Positions 42,636 through 52,672 of a DNA stretch of 64,000 nt are shown here, in pieces. The notes beneath the pieces were generated by a model. That model was not told where the DNA came from. It worked only from the letters and a program-made list of their open reading frames with translations, and ran no database searches. The position numbers and the translations under genes are program-made. Numbering within the stretch: position 1 is the first letter of the stretch; every line of letters begins with the position of its first letter. The DNA lies in the NCBI RefSeq assembly GCF_002104795.1, contig NZ_NCXO01000010.1:1-64000 (forward strand), read 5' to 3'. This DNA is from Mycolicibacillus koreensis (GTDB lineage Bacteria > Actinomycetota > Actinomycetes > Mycobacteriales > Mycobacteriaceae).

Positions 42636-43100
42636 TTCTGGGGTTTAGCGGGGTTTAGCGGGTCGCCGCACCGGCGCCGGGCTCCCGGGGCCCTTCGCCC
42701 AACGTGAAGTTGGCTTCACGCTCGAGCGCGAACGTGAGGCTGTGTTCACACTCGACGGTGAGGGGTCGGGCGGGCCCCGCCGCCGAGCCGGCCGCAGGAT
42801 CACGGCGGCCGTTGTGGGCGAATCGGCGTGCGCCCCGATGTTGTGACGTAAGCCACTATTGTGGGTGTCGGGCTCAACGGCGCTCCGTTGCGCAGTCTCG
42901 TTGGCCTGCGGTTATGCTTGGGGCGCGCGGCACAGCAGCCGTGTTCGCGCGGCCGCCGGGCGGGTATCGCCCAGACGCTTAAATAAGCTAATCTAACTCT
43001 CGCGTTGCGCCATGGTCGCGGTGATGGTGCACCGCCAGACGGCCCGCGGGCGGTCGACCACACATGTAACCGGCGACGCAGGACAGGGAACTTTCAGACG
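42636..43100. other. 465-bp intergenic region before mmpS with small repeats
   Basis: Holds two GGGGTTTAGC copies at 42640-42660, a cluster of GTGAA/TTCAC half-sites (for example GTGAAG-TTGG-CTTCAC at 42704-42719), and an AT-rich IdeR-like sequence near 42978. A 92-codon open frame at 42704 is compositionally biased noise. The mmpS-mmpL promoter probably lies near the right end. Confidence 0.4.
42978..42996. promoter_or_regulatory. Candidate IdeR (iron box) upstream of mmpS-mmpL
   Basis: CTTAAATAAGCTAATCTAA is an imperfect palindrome. By eye it matches 12 of 19 positions of the mycobacterial iron box, with the right half matching well. It lies about 105 bases before mmpS. Some mycobacterial mmpS-mmpL pairs that export siderophores are iron-regulated. 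The match is weak in the left half. Confidence 0.35.
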
Positions 43101-43529
43101 ATGAGCGTGCTGAGGCGGGCTTGGCTGCCGCTAGTGATCGTGATCGTGGTCGTCGTCACCGGGTTCACGGTCCACCGGATCCGGGGGTTCTTCGGTGTGG
43201 ACGGCCCCGGAGGCACCGCCAGTCCCAAGTTCGAGGACACCGAACCGTTCAATCCCAAGGTCGTGACGTATGAGATCTACGGCCCCGAAGGAGCAGTGGT
43301 CGACATCAACTACCTCGACCTCGACGCCCAGCCCCAACGGGAACCGCACGCCGTGTTGCCGTGGAGGTTGACTCTGGAGAGCACGAACCCGGCGGTCAGC
43401 CCGAACATCGTGGCGCAGGGCACCACCGACACCCTCGGGTGCCGCATCTTCGTCGATGACGAGCTCAAAGACGAGAACAGCGCCACCGGCGTGCACGCGC
43501 TGACCTTCTGTCTGGTGAAGTCGGCATGA
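43101..43529 (+). CDS. MmpS-family membrane accessory protein
   Basis: 142 residues. An N-terminal membrane helix ([19 protein letters not shown]) is followed by a periplasmic beta-rich domain typical of MmpS: GVDGPG near 33, [17 protein letters not shown], and [13 protein letters not shown]. MmpS proteins partner with MmpL transporters. Its stop overlaps the mmpL ATG (ATGA), giving strict coupling. I chose the ATG at 43101 because it begins the conserved membrane helix. Which MmpS (siderophore, glycopeptidolipid or other) cannot be decided from sequence alone. Confidence 0.93.
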   Translation: MSVLRRAWLPLVIVIVVVVTGFTVHRIRGFFGVDGPGGTASPKFEDTEPFNPKVVTYEIYGPEGAVVDINYLDLDAQPQREPHAVLPWRLTLESTNPAVSPNIVAQGTTDTLGCRIFVDDELKDENSATGVHALTFCLVKSA

Positions 43530-46429
43530 GCACCCAACACGCCGCGTCGAACGAGTACCAGATCACCAAGCGGGATTTCGTCCCGGTGTGGATCCGCCGG
43601 TTGGCGGTTCCGGTGATCTTGGCCTGGGTGGGCGGCATCGTGGTGCTCAACCTCATCGTGCCGCAGCTCGAAGAGGTCGGCGAGATGCGCACGGTGTCGA
43701 TGACGCCGGAGAACGCGCCGTCGATGATCGCGATGAAGCGGATCGGCGAGGTCTTCGAGGAGTTCGAGTCCAACAGTTCGGCGATGGTGGTGTTGGAGGC
43801 CAACAACCGCACCCTCGGTGACGCCGACCACGAGTTCTACGACCGGATGGTCGAGAACCTCGAGGCCGACCCCGAACACGTCGAGCACGTCCAGGATTTC
43901 TGGGGCGACCCGCTGACCGCCTCCGGTTCGCAGAGTTCGGACAACATGGCGTCCTACGTGCAGGTGTATCTGCGCGGCAACCAGGGCGAGAGCCTGGCCA
44001 ACGAGTCGGTGCGCGCCACCCAGAAGATCATCGCCGACACCCCCGACAAGCCCGACGGGCTCGATGTCTACGTGACCGGTCCGGCGGCCCTCTCCGCCGA
44101 CCAGCACATCGCCGGTGACCGCAGCATGAAGATGATCACCGGGGTCACGTTCCTGGTGATCACGATCATGATGCTGCTGGTCTACCGCTCGATCGTGACC
44201 GTGCTCATCGTGCTGGCGACCGTGGCGTTGACGTTGTCGGCGGCGCGCGGCACGGTGGCGTTCCTGGGCTACCACGAGATCATCGGGCTCTCGACCTTCG
44301 CCACCAACCTGTTGGTCACGTTGGCGATCGCCGCCTCCACCGACTACGCGATCTTCCTGATCGGGCGATATCAGGAAGCACGAACGCGGGGCATGGACCG
44401 GGTCGCGTCCTACTTCGACATGTATCACGGCACCGCGCATGTCATCTTGGGCTCGGGGCTGACCATCGCCGGGGCGACGTTCTGTCTGCACTTCACCAAC
44501 CTGCCGTACTTCCGGTCGTTGGGGATCCCGCTGGCGATCGGCATGACGGTCGTGGTGGCGGCGGCGTTGACGATGGGCGCCTCCGTGGTTGTGGTGGCGA
44601 GCCGGTTCGGTCTGCTGGAGCCCAAACGGGCGATGCGGGTGCGCACCTGGCGCAAGATCGGTGCGGCCATCACCCGCTGGCCGGGACCGATCCTGGTCGC
44701 CACCATCGGTTTGTCGATGATCGGGCTGCTCACCCTGCCCGGGTATCGCACCAGCTACAACGACCGGCAGTACCTGCCCAGCGACATCCCCGCCAACGTC
44801 GGCTACGCCGCCGCCGACCGGCACTTCCCGCAGGCCCGGATGAACCCCGAGCTGCTGATGATCGAAACCGATCACGACATGCGCAACCCGGCCGACTTCC
44901 TGGTGATCAACAAGATCGCCAAGGCCATCTTCCAGGTGGAGGGCATCGGGCGGGTGCAGGCGATCACCCGGCCGCTGGGCACCCCGATCGAGCACACCTC
45001 GATCCCGTTCCAGATCTCCATGAACGGCGTCACCCAGGAGATGAACAAGAACTACCAGCTGGACATGATGGCCGACATGCTCAAGCAGGCCGACGACATC
45101 CAGACCACCATCGACACGATGGAGCAGATGCAGTCCATCACCTCCCAGATGGCCGACACCACCCACAGCATGGTGACCAAGATGCACTCGATGGTGCACG
45201 ACATCGAGGGCATGCGTGACGCGCTGGCCGACTTCGACGACTTCTTCCGGCCGATCCGCAACTATTTGTACTGGGAGCCGCACTGTTTCGACATCCCGGT
45301 CTGCTGGTCGCTGCGGTCGATCTTCGACGCGCTCGACGGCGTCGACGTGATGACCGAGGACTTCTCCGACATCCTGCCGGACATGGACCGACTCGATGCG
45401 CTGATGCCGCAGATGGTGGCGTTGATGCCGCACATGATCGAGACCATGACCAACATGAAGAAGTACATGTTGACCATGTACCAGACCCAGAAGGGTCTGC
45501 AGGATCAGATGAACGCCATGCAGGAGAACTCCACCGCGATGGGGCAGGCGTTCGACGCGTCGAAGAACGACGACTCGTTCTATCTTCCGCCGGAGGCGTT
45601 CGACAACCCCGACTTCAAACGCGGGATGAAGATGTTCTTGTCCCCGGACGGTCACGCTGTGCGCTTCATCATCTCCCACGAGGGCGATCCGATGTCCCCG
45701 GAGGGCATCAAGCACATCGAGCCGATCAAGACCGCGGCCAAGGAGGCGATCAAGGGCACCCCGCTGGAGGGGTCGACGATCTTCCTGGCCGGCACCGCGG
45801 CGACCTTCAAGGACATGTCCGAGGGCAGCGCGATCGACTTGATGATCGCCGGACTCGCTTCGCTGGCACTGATTTTCATCATCATGCTGATCATCACCCG
45901 CGCGATCGTCGCCGCGGCGGTGATCGTCGGCACGGTGGCGGTCTCTCTGGGTGCCTCGTTCGGGCTCTCAGTGCTGTTCTGGCAGCACATCATTGGCATG
46001 GACCTGCACTGGATGGTGTTGGCGATGTCGGTGATCATCCTGTTGGCGGTGGGCGCGGACTACAACCTGCTGTTGGTGGCGCGCTTCCGTGAAGAGGTTT
46101 ATGCCGGGATGAAGACCGGCATCATCCGCGCCATGGGGGGCACCGGATCGGTGGTCACCGCGGCGGGCCTGGTGTTCGCGTTCACCATGATGTCGATGGC
46201 GGTCTCGGAGTTGGTCGTGATCGGCCAGGTGGGGACCACGATCGGGCTGGGTCTTCTGTTCGACACCCTGGTGGTGCGCTCGTTCATGACACCGTCGATT
46301 GCGGTGCTGCTGGGCCGCTGGTTCTGGTGGCCGCAGAAGCCGTGGGAGTTCACCGCGCCCGATCACCATGTCCCGGTGAGCGAGCAGACCGAACCGTTGT
46401 CGGTGCACAGCACGCCGTCGACGTCGTAG
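43526..46429 (+). CDS. MmpL-family RND transporter
   Basis: 967 residues with about twelve membrane helices in two RND halves and two periplasmic domains. Mycobacterial MmpL marks: [32 protein letters not shown] in the first porter domain, [29 protein letters not shown], and in the second half [15 protein letters not shown]. The central periplasmic insertion (about residues 480-720) is rich in methionine and forms long helices with Met-Gln-rich heptad-like spacing, as in MmpL4/MmpL5 types. It exports lipids or siderophores using the proton gradient. It is coupled to the upstream mmpS. Confidence 0.94.
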   Translation: MSTQHAASNEYQITKRDFVPVWIRRLAVPVILAWVGGIVVLNLIVPQLEEVGEMRTVSMTPENAPSMIAMKRIGEVFEEFESNSSAMVVLEANNRTLGDADHEFYDRMVENLEADPEHVEHVQDFWGDPLTASGSQSSDNMASYVQVYLRGNQGESLANESVRATQKIIADTPDKPDGLDVYVTGPAALSADQHIAGDRSMKMITGVTFLVITIMMLLVYRSIVTVLIVLATVALTLSAARGTVAFLGYHEIIGLSTFATNLLVTLAIAASTDYAIFLIGRYQEARTRGMDRVASYFDMYHGTAHVILGSGLTIAGATFCLHFTNLPYFRSLGIPLAIGMTVVVAAALTMGASVVVVASRFGLLEPKRAMRVRTWRKIGAAITRWPGPILVATIGLSMIGLLTLPGYRTSYNDRQYLPSDIPANVGYAAADRHFPQARMNPELLMIETDHDMRNPADFLVINKIAKAIFQVEGIGRVQAITRPLGTPIEHTSIPFQISMNGVTQEMNKNYQLDMMADMLKQADDIQTTIDTMEQMQSITSQMADTTHSMVTKMHSMVHDIEGMRDALADFDDFFRPIRNYLYWEPHCFDIPVCWSLRSIFDALDGVDVMTEDFSDILPDMDRLDALMPQMVALMPHMIETMTNMKKYMLTMYQTQKGLQDQMNAMQENSTAMGQAFDASKNDDSFYLPPEAFDNPDFKRGMKMFLSPDGHAVRFIISHEGDPMSPEGIKHIEPIKTAAKEAIKGTPLEGSTIFLAGTAATFKDMSEGSAIDLMIAGLASLALIFIIMLIITRAIVAAAVIVGTVAVSLGASFGLSVLFWQHIIGMDLHWMVLAMSVIILLAVGADYNLLLVARFREEVYAGMKTGIIRAMGGTGSVVTAAGLVFAFTMMSMAVSELVVIGQVGTTIGLGLLFDTLVVRSFMTPSIAVLLGRWFWWPQKPWEFTAPDHHVPVSEQTEPLSVHSTPSTS

Positions 46430-46440
46430 CGCCGTGAGGC

Positions 46441-46680
46441 CGGCGCGGGCCGGCGTTAGCGGCGCGGGCCGGCGTTTGCCGCGGCGGGCCGGCGTTTGGC
46501 GGCACATACCGGCGTTTGCCGCGCAGGTGTGTGCACTCACGGCGAAGGGTTGTGCGCTGACGGTGTCGCGCCGGCCGATTTCTGCGCCGTGAGTGCACAA
46601 GCCTTGGCGGTGGGGTCTTGGCGGCGCACAAACCTTGGCGGTGAGGCCTTGGCGGTGCACAAGCCGTCGCGGTGTGCCCG
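46441..46680. repeat. Intergenic tandem and inverted repeats between mmpL and the YdeI-like gene
   Basis: Contains about four imperfect copies of a GCGGGCCGGCGTTTGCC-like unit (46441-46525). A perfect 15-bp inverted repeat (TGTGCACTCACGGCG at 46530-46544, complement at 46585-46599) follows, then two to three copies of a CACAAGCCTTGGCGGTG-like unit (46595-46675). It lies between convergent genes, so it may serve as a bidirectional terminator or be a dispersed intergenic element. No gene seen. Confidence 0.7.
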
Positions 46681-46715
46681 CCGGGGCACCCCGTGTGGCC
46701 AGGGCGGCCGCCGAA

Positions 46716-46994
46716 CTAGGCGTGGCCGGTTCGTTCGCGGTGTTTACACCCCGGCCAGCAGCACGGCCGACGCTTGCCCTCGTCGAGTTCCTCGCAGGTG
46801 CGCCGTATCCGGCGGGCCCGGGTGGCCGCCTGCTTGGCGTCCTCGACCCAGCAGATGAACTCGTTGCGCGCCAGCGGCGTGATGTCGGCCCACGCGGCCA
46901 GCACCGCGGGATCGGCGGTGAGCGCGGCACGCAGATCGTCGGGCAGTGGGTGTACGACCCCGCCGGGGACCGAGGTGCTGCTCACGGTGTGCAA
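46716..46994 (-). CDS. YdeI/OmpD-associated family small protein
   Basis: 92 residues. [67 protein letters not shown] matches the family often annotated as bacteriocin-protection or YdeI/OmdA. The usual pattern is LTP..R..F..W....K...TR..RI......L..G.RRP. The biochemical role is not settled. It is a single gene, 28 bases downstream of the DUF732 gene in the same direction. Confidence 0.85.
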   Translation of the reverse strand: MHTVSSTSVPGGVVHPLPDDLRAALTADPAVLAAWADITPLARNEFICWVEDAKQAATRARRIRRTCEELDEGKRRPCCWPGCKHRERTGHA

Positions 46995-47022
46995 TCTAGC
47001 AGCACACCGGCGGTGCTGACCG

Positions 47023-47403
47023 TCAGTGCTGCCCGGCCGCGTCGTCGATCACATAGCGCAGGTCCGGGCAGTATGTGGTGATCGACAGTCCCAGGAACTG
47101 CCATTTCTGCGCCTCGGTGCTGTGCCGGTCGAGGTTCTTGGTCAGGAACGAGATCGACTCGGCGGCGTTGGCGTCGAGGTGGGTGCCCAGCCGGTGGCAG
47201 GTGAGCTTGGCCAGGTAGGCGTTCTTGTCCTTCGGCGCGTAGATGCCGTAGGTCTGCAACTGCCGGTTGAACTGGCTGTCGACGTCGTCGGCGGACGCCG
47301 GAGCGGCCAGCGTCAACGGCAGCGCCGCCAGTGCTGCGACCAGCGCGGTGCGCCGCAGCCGGGAAGAAGAACGCAACCGGGAAGAAAAGCCACGCACCGC
47401 CAT
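47023..47403 (-). CDS. Secreted DUF732 protein
   Basis: 126 residues. Signal peptide with basic start (VRGFSSRLRSSSRLRR) and cleavage after PASA. The mature part (DDVDSQFNRQLQTYGIYAPKDKNAYLAKLTCHRLGTHLD...TYCPDLRYVIDD) is typical of DUF732: a small helical secreted protein with two conserved cysteines. The ATG at 47403 overlaps the stop of the upstream gene (TGATG), so translation is coupled. Function unknown. Confidence 0.88.
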   Translation of the reverse strand: MAVRGFSSRLRSSSRLRRTALVAALAALPLTLAAPASADDVDSQFNRQLQTYGIYAPKDKNAYLAKLTCHRLGTHLDANAAESISFLTKNLDRHSTEAQKWQFLGLSITTYCPDLRYVIDDAAGQH

Positions 47404-47861
47404 CACCGCACCCACACCGACGGGTCATCCGGCGGGTAGTTGTGGCAGTTCTCGGTCTCCTTGGCGGCCACGCCCTTGTTGTTGAAGAAGATCTTGGCGT
47501 GGTTGGGCCAGTCGAACACCAGCGGGTCGTGGTAGATGTTCGTCGCCATCTCCTCGGAGAACGCGCGGCGCTCGGCCGGGCTGATCGAGAAGAACCAGTG
47601 GAACTTGTCGCGGGTCCGCCGCTGCACGTCCGGCGACTTGTTGTTGTAGTCGGCCATGTACCGGTCGTAGTAGATCGGGGTGAAGTCGCGGGCCGCCGCC
47701 AGGATCTGCTCCGCGGTGCAGTCGGTCGCGATGATCCGGCGCGGGATCGGGTAGTCGTCGGTGGAGTCGGCCGCCGCGACCCCGCTGAACAGGGGAGCGG
47801 CGATGCTCAGCGCCAGCGCGGCGCCGGCGGCACGCAGCGCACGCTTGGTCGTCGTCGTCAT
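47403..47861 (-). CDS. Secreted DUF5078-type protein
   Basis: 152 residues with a signal peptide (about 1-31, ending VAAA). The mature part begins [60 protein letters not shown] and contains [19 protein letters not shown] and one cysteine pair. It fits a mycobacterial family of small secreted proteins that I recall as DUF5078. Its stop overlaps the DUF732 start; paired secretion of the two products is likely. Function unknown. Confidence 0.82.
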   Translation of the reverse strand: MTTTTKRALRAAGAALALSIAAPLFSGVAAADSTDDYPIPRRIIATDCTAEQILAAARDFTPIYYDRYMADYNNKSPDVQRRTRDKFHWFFSISPAERRAFSEEMATNIYHDPLVFDWPNHAKIFFNNKGVAAKETENCHNYPPDDPSVWVR

Positions 47862-47918
47862 ACGGGAATGTTAGCCGATCTCATCTTCTGTTGTCTCCCC
47901 CGGCGGGGGCAAAAATTG

Positions 47919-49568
47919 TTAGATCGCCGGGCCCAGCAGGTCGTCGGCGTCCTTGATCACATAGCCGTAGCCCTGCTCGGCGAGGAACCGCTGCCGGTGG
48001 GCGGCGTAATCGGCGTCGAGGCTGTCCCGGGAGACCACCGAGTAGAACACCGCGCCGCCGCCGTCGGCCTTCGGCCGCAGCAGCCGGCCCAGCCGCTGCG
48101 CCTCCTCCTGGCGCGACCCGAACGTCCCGGACACCTGCACCGCCACCGCCGCCTCGGGCAGGTCGATGGAGAAGTTGGCGACCTTGGAGACCACCAAGGT
48201 GGGGATCTCGCCGCGGCGGAACGACTCGAACAGCGCCTCGCGGGTGGCCGTCTTGGTGGAGCCCTGGATGATCGGCGCGTCGAGTTGCTCGCCGAGTTCG
48301 TCGAGTTGATCGAGGTAGGCGCCGATCACCAGGGTCGGCTCCCCGGCGTGTTTGGCCAGGATGGAGCGCACCACCGCGACCTTGGAGTGCGCCGTCGAGC
48401 ACAGCCGGTAGCGCTCGTCGGGCTCAGCGGTGGCGTAGCGCATCCGTTCGGACTCGGTCATCGTCACCCGCACCTCGATGCACTCGGCCGGTGCGATCCA
48501 GCCCTGGGCTTCGATGTCCTTCCACGGAGCGTCGTAGCGTTTCGGTCCGATCAGGGAGAACACGTCGCCCTCGCGGCCGTCCTCGCGGATCAAGGTGGCG
48601 GTCAGCCCGAGCCGGCGCCGTGACTGCAGATCGGCGGTCATCCGGAACACCGGGGCCGGCAGCAGGTGCACCTCGTCGTAGATGATCAGCCCCCAGTCGC
48701 GGCTGTCGAACAGTTCCAGGTGGCGGTACTCGCCCTTGGTGCGTCGGGTGATCACCTGATACGTCGCGATCGTGATCGGCCGGATCTCCTTGCGCTCCCC
48801 GGAGTATTCGCCGATCTCGTCCTCGGTCAACGTGGTGCGTGCCAACAGTTCGCGTTTCCACTGCCGTCCGGCGACGGTGTTGGTGACCAGGATCAGCGTC
48901 GTGGCCTGCGCCTTGGCCATGGCCGCCGCCCCGACCAGGGTTTTGCCCGCCCCGCACGGCAGCACCACCACCCCCGATCCGCCTGCCCAGAACGCGTCGG
49001 TGGCCATCTGCTGGTAGTCGCGCAGGCCCCAGCCGTCCTCGGTCAACCCGACCGGATGGGCCTCGCCGTCGACGTAGCCGGCCAGATCCTCGGCGGGCCA
49101 GCCGATCTTGAGCAGCAGCTGTTTGATGCGGCCGCGCTCGCTGGGATGCACCGCCACGATGTCGTCGTCGATGCGCTCCCCGAGCATCGGGGCGATCTTC
49201 TTGTGGCGCAGCACCTCTTCGAGGACCGCCCGGTCCAAGCTGACCAGGGTCAGCCCGTGGGCGGGGTGTTTGACCAGCTGCAGGCGCCCGTAGCGGGCCA
49301 TGGTGTCGACGATGTCGACCAGCAGCGGCTGGGGCACCGCGTAGCGGGAGTAGCTGACCAGCGCGTCGACGACCTGCTCGGCATCGTGCCCGGCGGCGCG
49401 GGCGTTCCACAGCGCCAGCGGGGTGATCCGGTAGGTGTGCACGTGTTCGGGGGCCCGTTCCAGTTCGGCGAACGGGGCGATCGCGGCGCGGGCGTCGCCG
49501 GCGCGCTCGTGGTCGACCTCGAGCAGCACCGTCTTGTCGGACTGCACGATCAGCGGTCCGTCGGTCAT
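47919..49568 (-). CDS. DNA repair helicase XPB (Ercc3-like)
   Basis: 549 residues. The N-terminal damage-recognition-like domain (1-180) is followed by a superfamily 2 helicase core: Walker A LPCGAGKT (203-210), DEVH in IIYDEVHLLPA, LGLTATLIREDGREGD, and motif VI QRLGRLLRPK. The RED motif expected in XPB is present in LIREDGREGD. It is a 3'-5' helicase of nucleotide-excision-repair type, matching Rv0861c. It is followed closely on the same strand by the helicase-associated protein gene upstream, as in other mycobacteria. Confidence 0.95.
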   Translation of the reverse strand: MTDGPLIVQSDKTVLLEVDHERAGDARAAIAPFAELERAPEHVHTYRITPLALWNARAAGHDAEQVVDALVSYSRYAVPQPLLVDIVDTMARYGRLQLVKHPAHGLTLVSLDRAVLEEVLRHKKIAPMLGERIDDDIVAVHPSERGRIKQLLLKIGWPAEDLAGYVDGEAHPVGLTEDGWGLRDYQQMATDAFWAGGSGVVVLPCGAGKTLVGAAAMAKAQATTLILVTNTVAGRQWKRELLARTTLTEDEIGEYSGERKEIRPITIATYQVITRRTKGEYRHLELFDSRDWGLIIYDEVHLLPAPVFRMTADLQSRRRLGLTATLIREDGREGDVFSLIGPKRYDAPWKDIEAQGWIAPAECIEVRVTMTESERMRYATAEPDERYRLCSTAHSKVAVVRSILAKHAGEPTLVIGAYLDQLDELGEQLDAPIIQGSTKTATREALFESFRRGEIPTLVVSKVANFSIDLPEAAVAVQVSGTFGSRQEEAQRLGRLLRPKADGGGAVFYSVVSRDSLDADYAAHRQRFLAEQGYGYVIKDADDLLGPAI

Positions 49569-49623
49569 CGGTGCGGCTCCCTGGGTTCGTCGCGGGTGGT
49601 CGTCTGGGCGGTCATCTCACCCA

Positions 49624-51885
49624 TTATCCCGACGCGGTCGCCACCACCGAGGTGATGCGGTGGATGGCGAAGTCGCGCATCCGCTCGGAGGTGGAGTCCC
49701 AGGCCTGCAGTTGGCTGCCGCGCACCGCCACCGGGGTGACCACCCGTTGGCTGGCCATCCCCGCCGGGTCGATGTAGCCGATGAGCACGGTGTGATGGTG
49801 AAACGCCGCCTGCTTCAGCACCTCGACAGTGTCGGCCGGATCGAGTCGCGCCGGGGCGCTGGTACCGCCTCCGACGCGGCGCAGCACCGCCACCACCGCG
49901 CCGAGGGTCTCGCGGGTGGGCCCGACGTTCGCGGGCCGGGTGAGGCGGCGCTGCGCGGTCGGCGGCACCCGCGCCCCCCGCGGGGAGAGGTCGACGACGG
50001 TTCCGCTGGCGTCCTCGGCGGCCGGGGCGAACCCGGCGTCGCGCAGAGCGGCGAGCACCTCGGCGATCGGGGCCTGGGCGACGGCCACCGTCGGTGCCAG
50101 CAGCCGCAGGCCGGCCCGTTCGGCGGCGGGTCCGGCGAGGGCCTGGGCCAGCAGCGTGGTGTCCTCGCAGCGCACGAACGCCGCGGCGATGCCCACCCGC
50201 AGTTGACCGTGGCGGCGCGCCACGTCGTCGATGAGGTAGGTCAAGCCCTGCGGTACCGGGGTGCTCGAGCGTCGTTCGAAGAACGCCTGGACTCCGCTGC
50301 CGGTGCGGCCGACATCCAGCGCCCGGCGGATCGAGGATTCACTGACCCGGTAGACCATCGCCGCACCGGCCGATTCGACGTCGGCGACGACGGCGAGTTC
50401 GTCGGCCAGGTCGCGCTCCAGCGGACCGGGCACCACCACGGTCAGGTCGGCCTGCACCAGGAAGTGGTCGACGGGGGCGGGCAGGGCGCGCTCCATCGCG
50501 TCGAGCAGCGCCGACTGCGCGGCGGTGTCGTCGAGCAGCAGCCGTCCGGGTGTGCTCAGCGCGCCGCGGCCCGCGAGCCCGACCCGGTGGGCTTCCTCCA
50601 GCAGGTCGGCGACCGGGTCGGGTTGCAGCCGCCGTGCCCAGCGGGGGCGCCGCCACACCAGCGCCGCCGAGGCGGAGGTGGGGTCGACCCCGGCGCCCGG
50701 CGGCGCCTGCGCCAACAATCCGAGCAGCAGCCGCCGGTCCAGCGGCGCGGCAGTGGAGTACAGCGCCTCCGACAGCGCACCGTAGATCCGACCGTCCGGG
50801 CTGCGGTGGCCGATCAGGGAGGGCCGTGACGGCAGGTCCAGCCAGGTGCGGGCGAGCACCTGCCAGCGTCCGGCGGTGCCCAGGTCGCCGAACCGGTCGG
50901 CGCCCACCGTCGGGGCCCAGAACGGGCCGTCGCCGTCCTCGGGTTCGGGATCGGGCAGGCCGCTGGCGATGAGCCCGGCAGCGGCGGCCAGTTGCAGGAT
51001 CAGGCTGAGCCGGGTCTCGCCGATCCCGGTCGCTTTGGCCAGCCGGCGGGCTTCACGCACCCCCATCCCGCCGCTGCGCAGCTCGGGGACCGGGTCGCGG
51101 GAAAGATGGTCGAGCACGACGTCGAGTTCGCGCAGCAGGTCGAGGGCGCCGCCGGCGGCGGTGGCGTCCACGTCGGCCTCGGTGGTCGTCGCGGTCACCG
51201 GGTCGGGGGCGGTCAGTGATCGCGGGCCGGGCTGCTCACCGCGCAGCACCTGCCCGACAGCGCGCGGCAGGATGACGGTCTCGTCGTCGAGTTGCCGCAG
51301 CAGCCCGGCGGCGAGCAGCCGCGGCACCGGGCGTTGCGGCGGGGTGTCGGGGGCGGCGTCGCGGGTTCGCCCCAGCGGTGAGCCCTCGACGAGCCGGTCG
51401 AGCACCGCGCGCTGCGGCTCGTCGAGGGCGTCGAGGATCGCGGAGAGCTCGGCGAACGTGCGTGTCTCGTGTTCGACGGTGACCTGACCCGGGTGCCACG
51501 GCAGACCCGCTGCCGCCTCGGCGGCGACCCGCAGGGTGTCCTCGCCCCACACCAGCGCCCGGGCGGTGAGGTCGGCGAGGGCCTCGCGCAGGGCCGGCTC
51601 CCCGGTGCGCTCGCCGATCAGGCTCACCAGCTTGGCTCGTGGCACCGGTGCGTGGTCGGCCTGCAACACCAGCAGGGCGTCGAGCACCGCCAGGCGCAGG
51701 AAGTCCAACTCATCGCAGGCGGCGTTGATCGACTGACGGGCCTGGACCCGGGCGGCGAGCGCGGCGATGCTGCCCGGCGGGGGCTGGGCGAGGTCGGGCC
51801 GCAACGTCAGCAGGCTGATCAACTGGTCATCGGACCGGTCGGCGAGCCACGACCCCAACGGCAGATCCGGGGTGTTCTCGGTCAT
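49624..51885 (-). CDS. Helicase-C-like/helicase-associated conserved protein (Rv0862c-like)
   Basis: 753 residues. It carries a repeated alpha-helical region rich in Ala/Arg/Leu with WYL-like stretches near the C-terminus (EVLKQAAFHHHTVLIGYIDPAGMASQRVVTPVAVRGSQLQAWDSTSERMRDFAIHRI). The family is annotated as helicase-associated or XPB-partner in actinobacteria. The ATG at 51885 starts the conserved region MTENTPDLPLGSWLADRSDDQLISLL; the frame continues upstream without homology. It sits just before the xpb gene and probably shares its transcript. Confidence 0.88.
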   Translation of the reverse strand: MTENTPDLPLGSWLADRSDDQLISLLTLRPDLAQPPPGSIAALAARVQARQSINAACDELDFLRLAVLDALLVLQADHAPVPRAKLVSLIGERTGEPALREALADLTARALVWGEDTLRVAAEAAAGLPWHPGQVTVEHETRTFAELSAILDALDEPQRAVLDRLVEGSPLGRTRDAAPDTPPQRPVPRLLAAGLLRQLDDETVILPRAVGQVLRGEQPGPRSLTAPDPVTATTTEADVDATAAGGALDLLRELDVVLDHLSRDPVPELRSGGMGVREARRLAKATGIGETRLSLILQLAAAAGLIASGLPDPEPEDGDGPFWAPTVGADRFGDLGTAGRWQVLARTWLDLPSRPSLIGHRSPDGRIYGALSEALYSTAAPLDRRLLLGLLAQAPPGAGVDPTSASAALVWRRPRWARRLQPDPVADLLEEAHRVGLAGRGALSTPGRLLLDDTAAQSALLDAMERALPAPVDHFLVQADLTVVVPGPLERDLADELAVVADVESAGAAMVYRVSESSIRRALDVGRTGSGVQAFFERRSSTPVPQGLTYLIDDVARRHGQLRVGIAAAFVRCEDTTLLAQALAGPAAERAGLRLLAPTVAVAQAPIAEVLAALRDAGFAPAAEDASGTVVDLSPRGARVPPTAQRRLTRPANVGPTRETLGAVVAVLRRVGGGTSAPARLDPADTVEVLKQAAFHHHTVLIGYIDPAGMASQRVVTPVAVRGSQLQAWDSTSERMRDFAIHRITSVVATASG

Positions 51886-51948
51886 CGCCGACCAGCGTAA
51901 AACAGACGCCTGCCAACATCGCCGGGCCTGACCTGTCAGAATGATCCC

Positions 51949-52137
51949 GTGGCTGACATTGTGGACAAGCGCAGGTATGTGGATAAGGGCTGGCCGGAGG
52001 TCGGCCCCGATGAGCACGCGGTGAGCGAGCTGGCGACCGACCGTGCCGGTGCGCTCTCGCCGTTCGGCGAGGTGGAGTTCCCGGTGCCGTCCGACGACCT
52101 GCCCTACGTGCATCCGGTCACGGTCGTCAACCGCTAG
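51949..52137 (+). CDS. Small conserved protein (Rv0863-like)
   Basis: 62 residues from a GTG. Charged and proline-containing ([61 protein letters not shown]). No domain recognised. Position between Rv0862c- and moaC-like genes, divergent from the former, matches Rv0863. Function unknown. Confidence 0.75.
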   Translation: MADIVDKRRYVDKGWPEVGPDEHAVSELATDRAGALSPFGEVEFPVPSDDLPYVHPVTVVNR

Positions 52138-52162
52138 TCGTGGGCGGCTAGTTGTGGGCGGG

Positions 52163-52672
52163 GTGGCCAGGACACGGGCGGCGGCCCCGGCGGCCCCGGC
52201 GGCCTCCGGTGAGCTCTCGCACCTCGATGAGCACGGGGCGGCGCACATGGTCGACGTCACCGACAAGTCGGCGACGCGACGCACCGCGGTCGCGGCCGGA
52301 GTGTTCCGGACCACGACGGAGGTCATGGCGCTGATCTCGGCGGGAGGCCTCCCCAAGGGCGACGCGTTGGCCACGGCGCGACTGGCCGGCATCATGGCCG
52401 CCAAACGCACCAGCGACCTCATCCCGCTGTGTCACCAACTGGCACTGACCGGGGTGGATGTCGAGTTCGCCATCGGCGAGCGGGACGTGGCGATCACCGC
52501 CTCGGTGCGCAGCACCGACCGCACCGGGGTGGAGATGGAGGCGCTGACCGCGGTCAGTGTCGCGGGACTGACCCTTTACGACATGGTGAAGGCCGTCGAC
52601 CGGGAGGCCCGCATCGATGACATCCGGGTGCTCCGCAAAGAGGGCGGCCGGCACGGAACATGGGAGCGTTGA
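52163..52672 (+). CDS. moaC: Cyclic pyranopterin monophosphate synthase MoaC
   Basis: 169 residues. Second step of molybdopterin synthesis. Conserved segments: [48 protein letters not shown], and [23 protein letters not shown]. The first 17 residues are Ala/Pro-rich, so the start is uncertain; I prefer the GTG at 52163. It is followed by mog and moaE in one direction. The stop overlaps the mog start. Confidence 0.94.
   Translation: MARTRAAAPAAPAASGELSHLDEHGAAHMVDVTDKSATRRTAVAAGVFRTTTEVMALISAGGLPKGDALATARLAGIMAAKRTSDLIPLCHQLALTGVDVEFAIGERDVAITASVRSTDRTGVEMEALTAVSVAGLTLYDMVKAVDREARIDDIRVLRKEGGRHGTWER

Noticed and set aside
42704..42982. 92-codon open frame between fadB and mmpS
   Set aside because: No ribosome-binding site, biased composition, and it lies across the repeat-rich promoter region of mmpS.
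43310..45715. 801-codon minus-strand open frame over mmpL
   Set aside because: His/Asp-rich shadow of the mmpL gene, which has clear RND motifs in its own frame.
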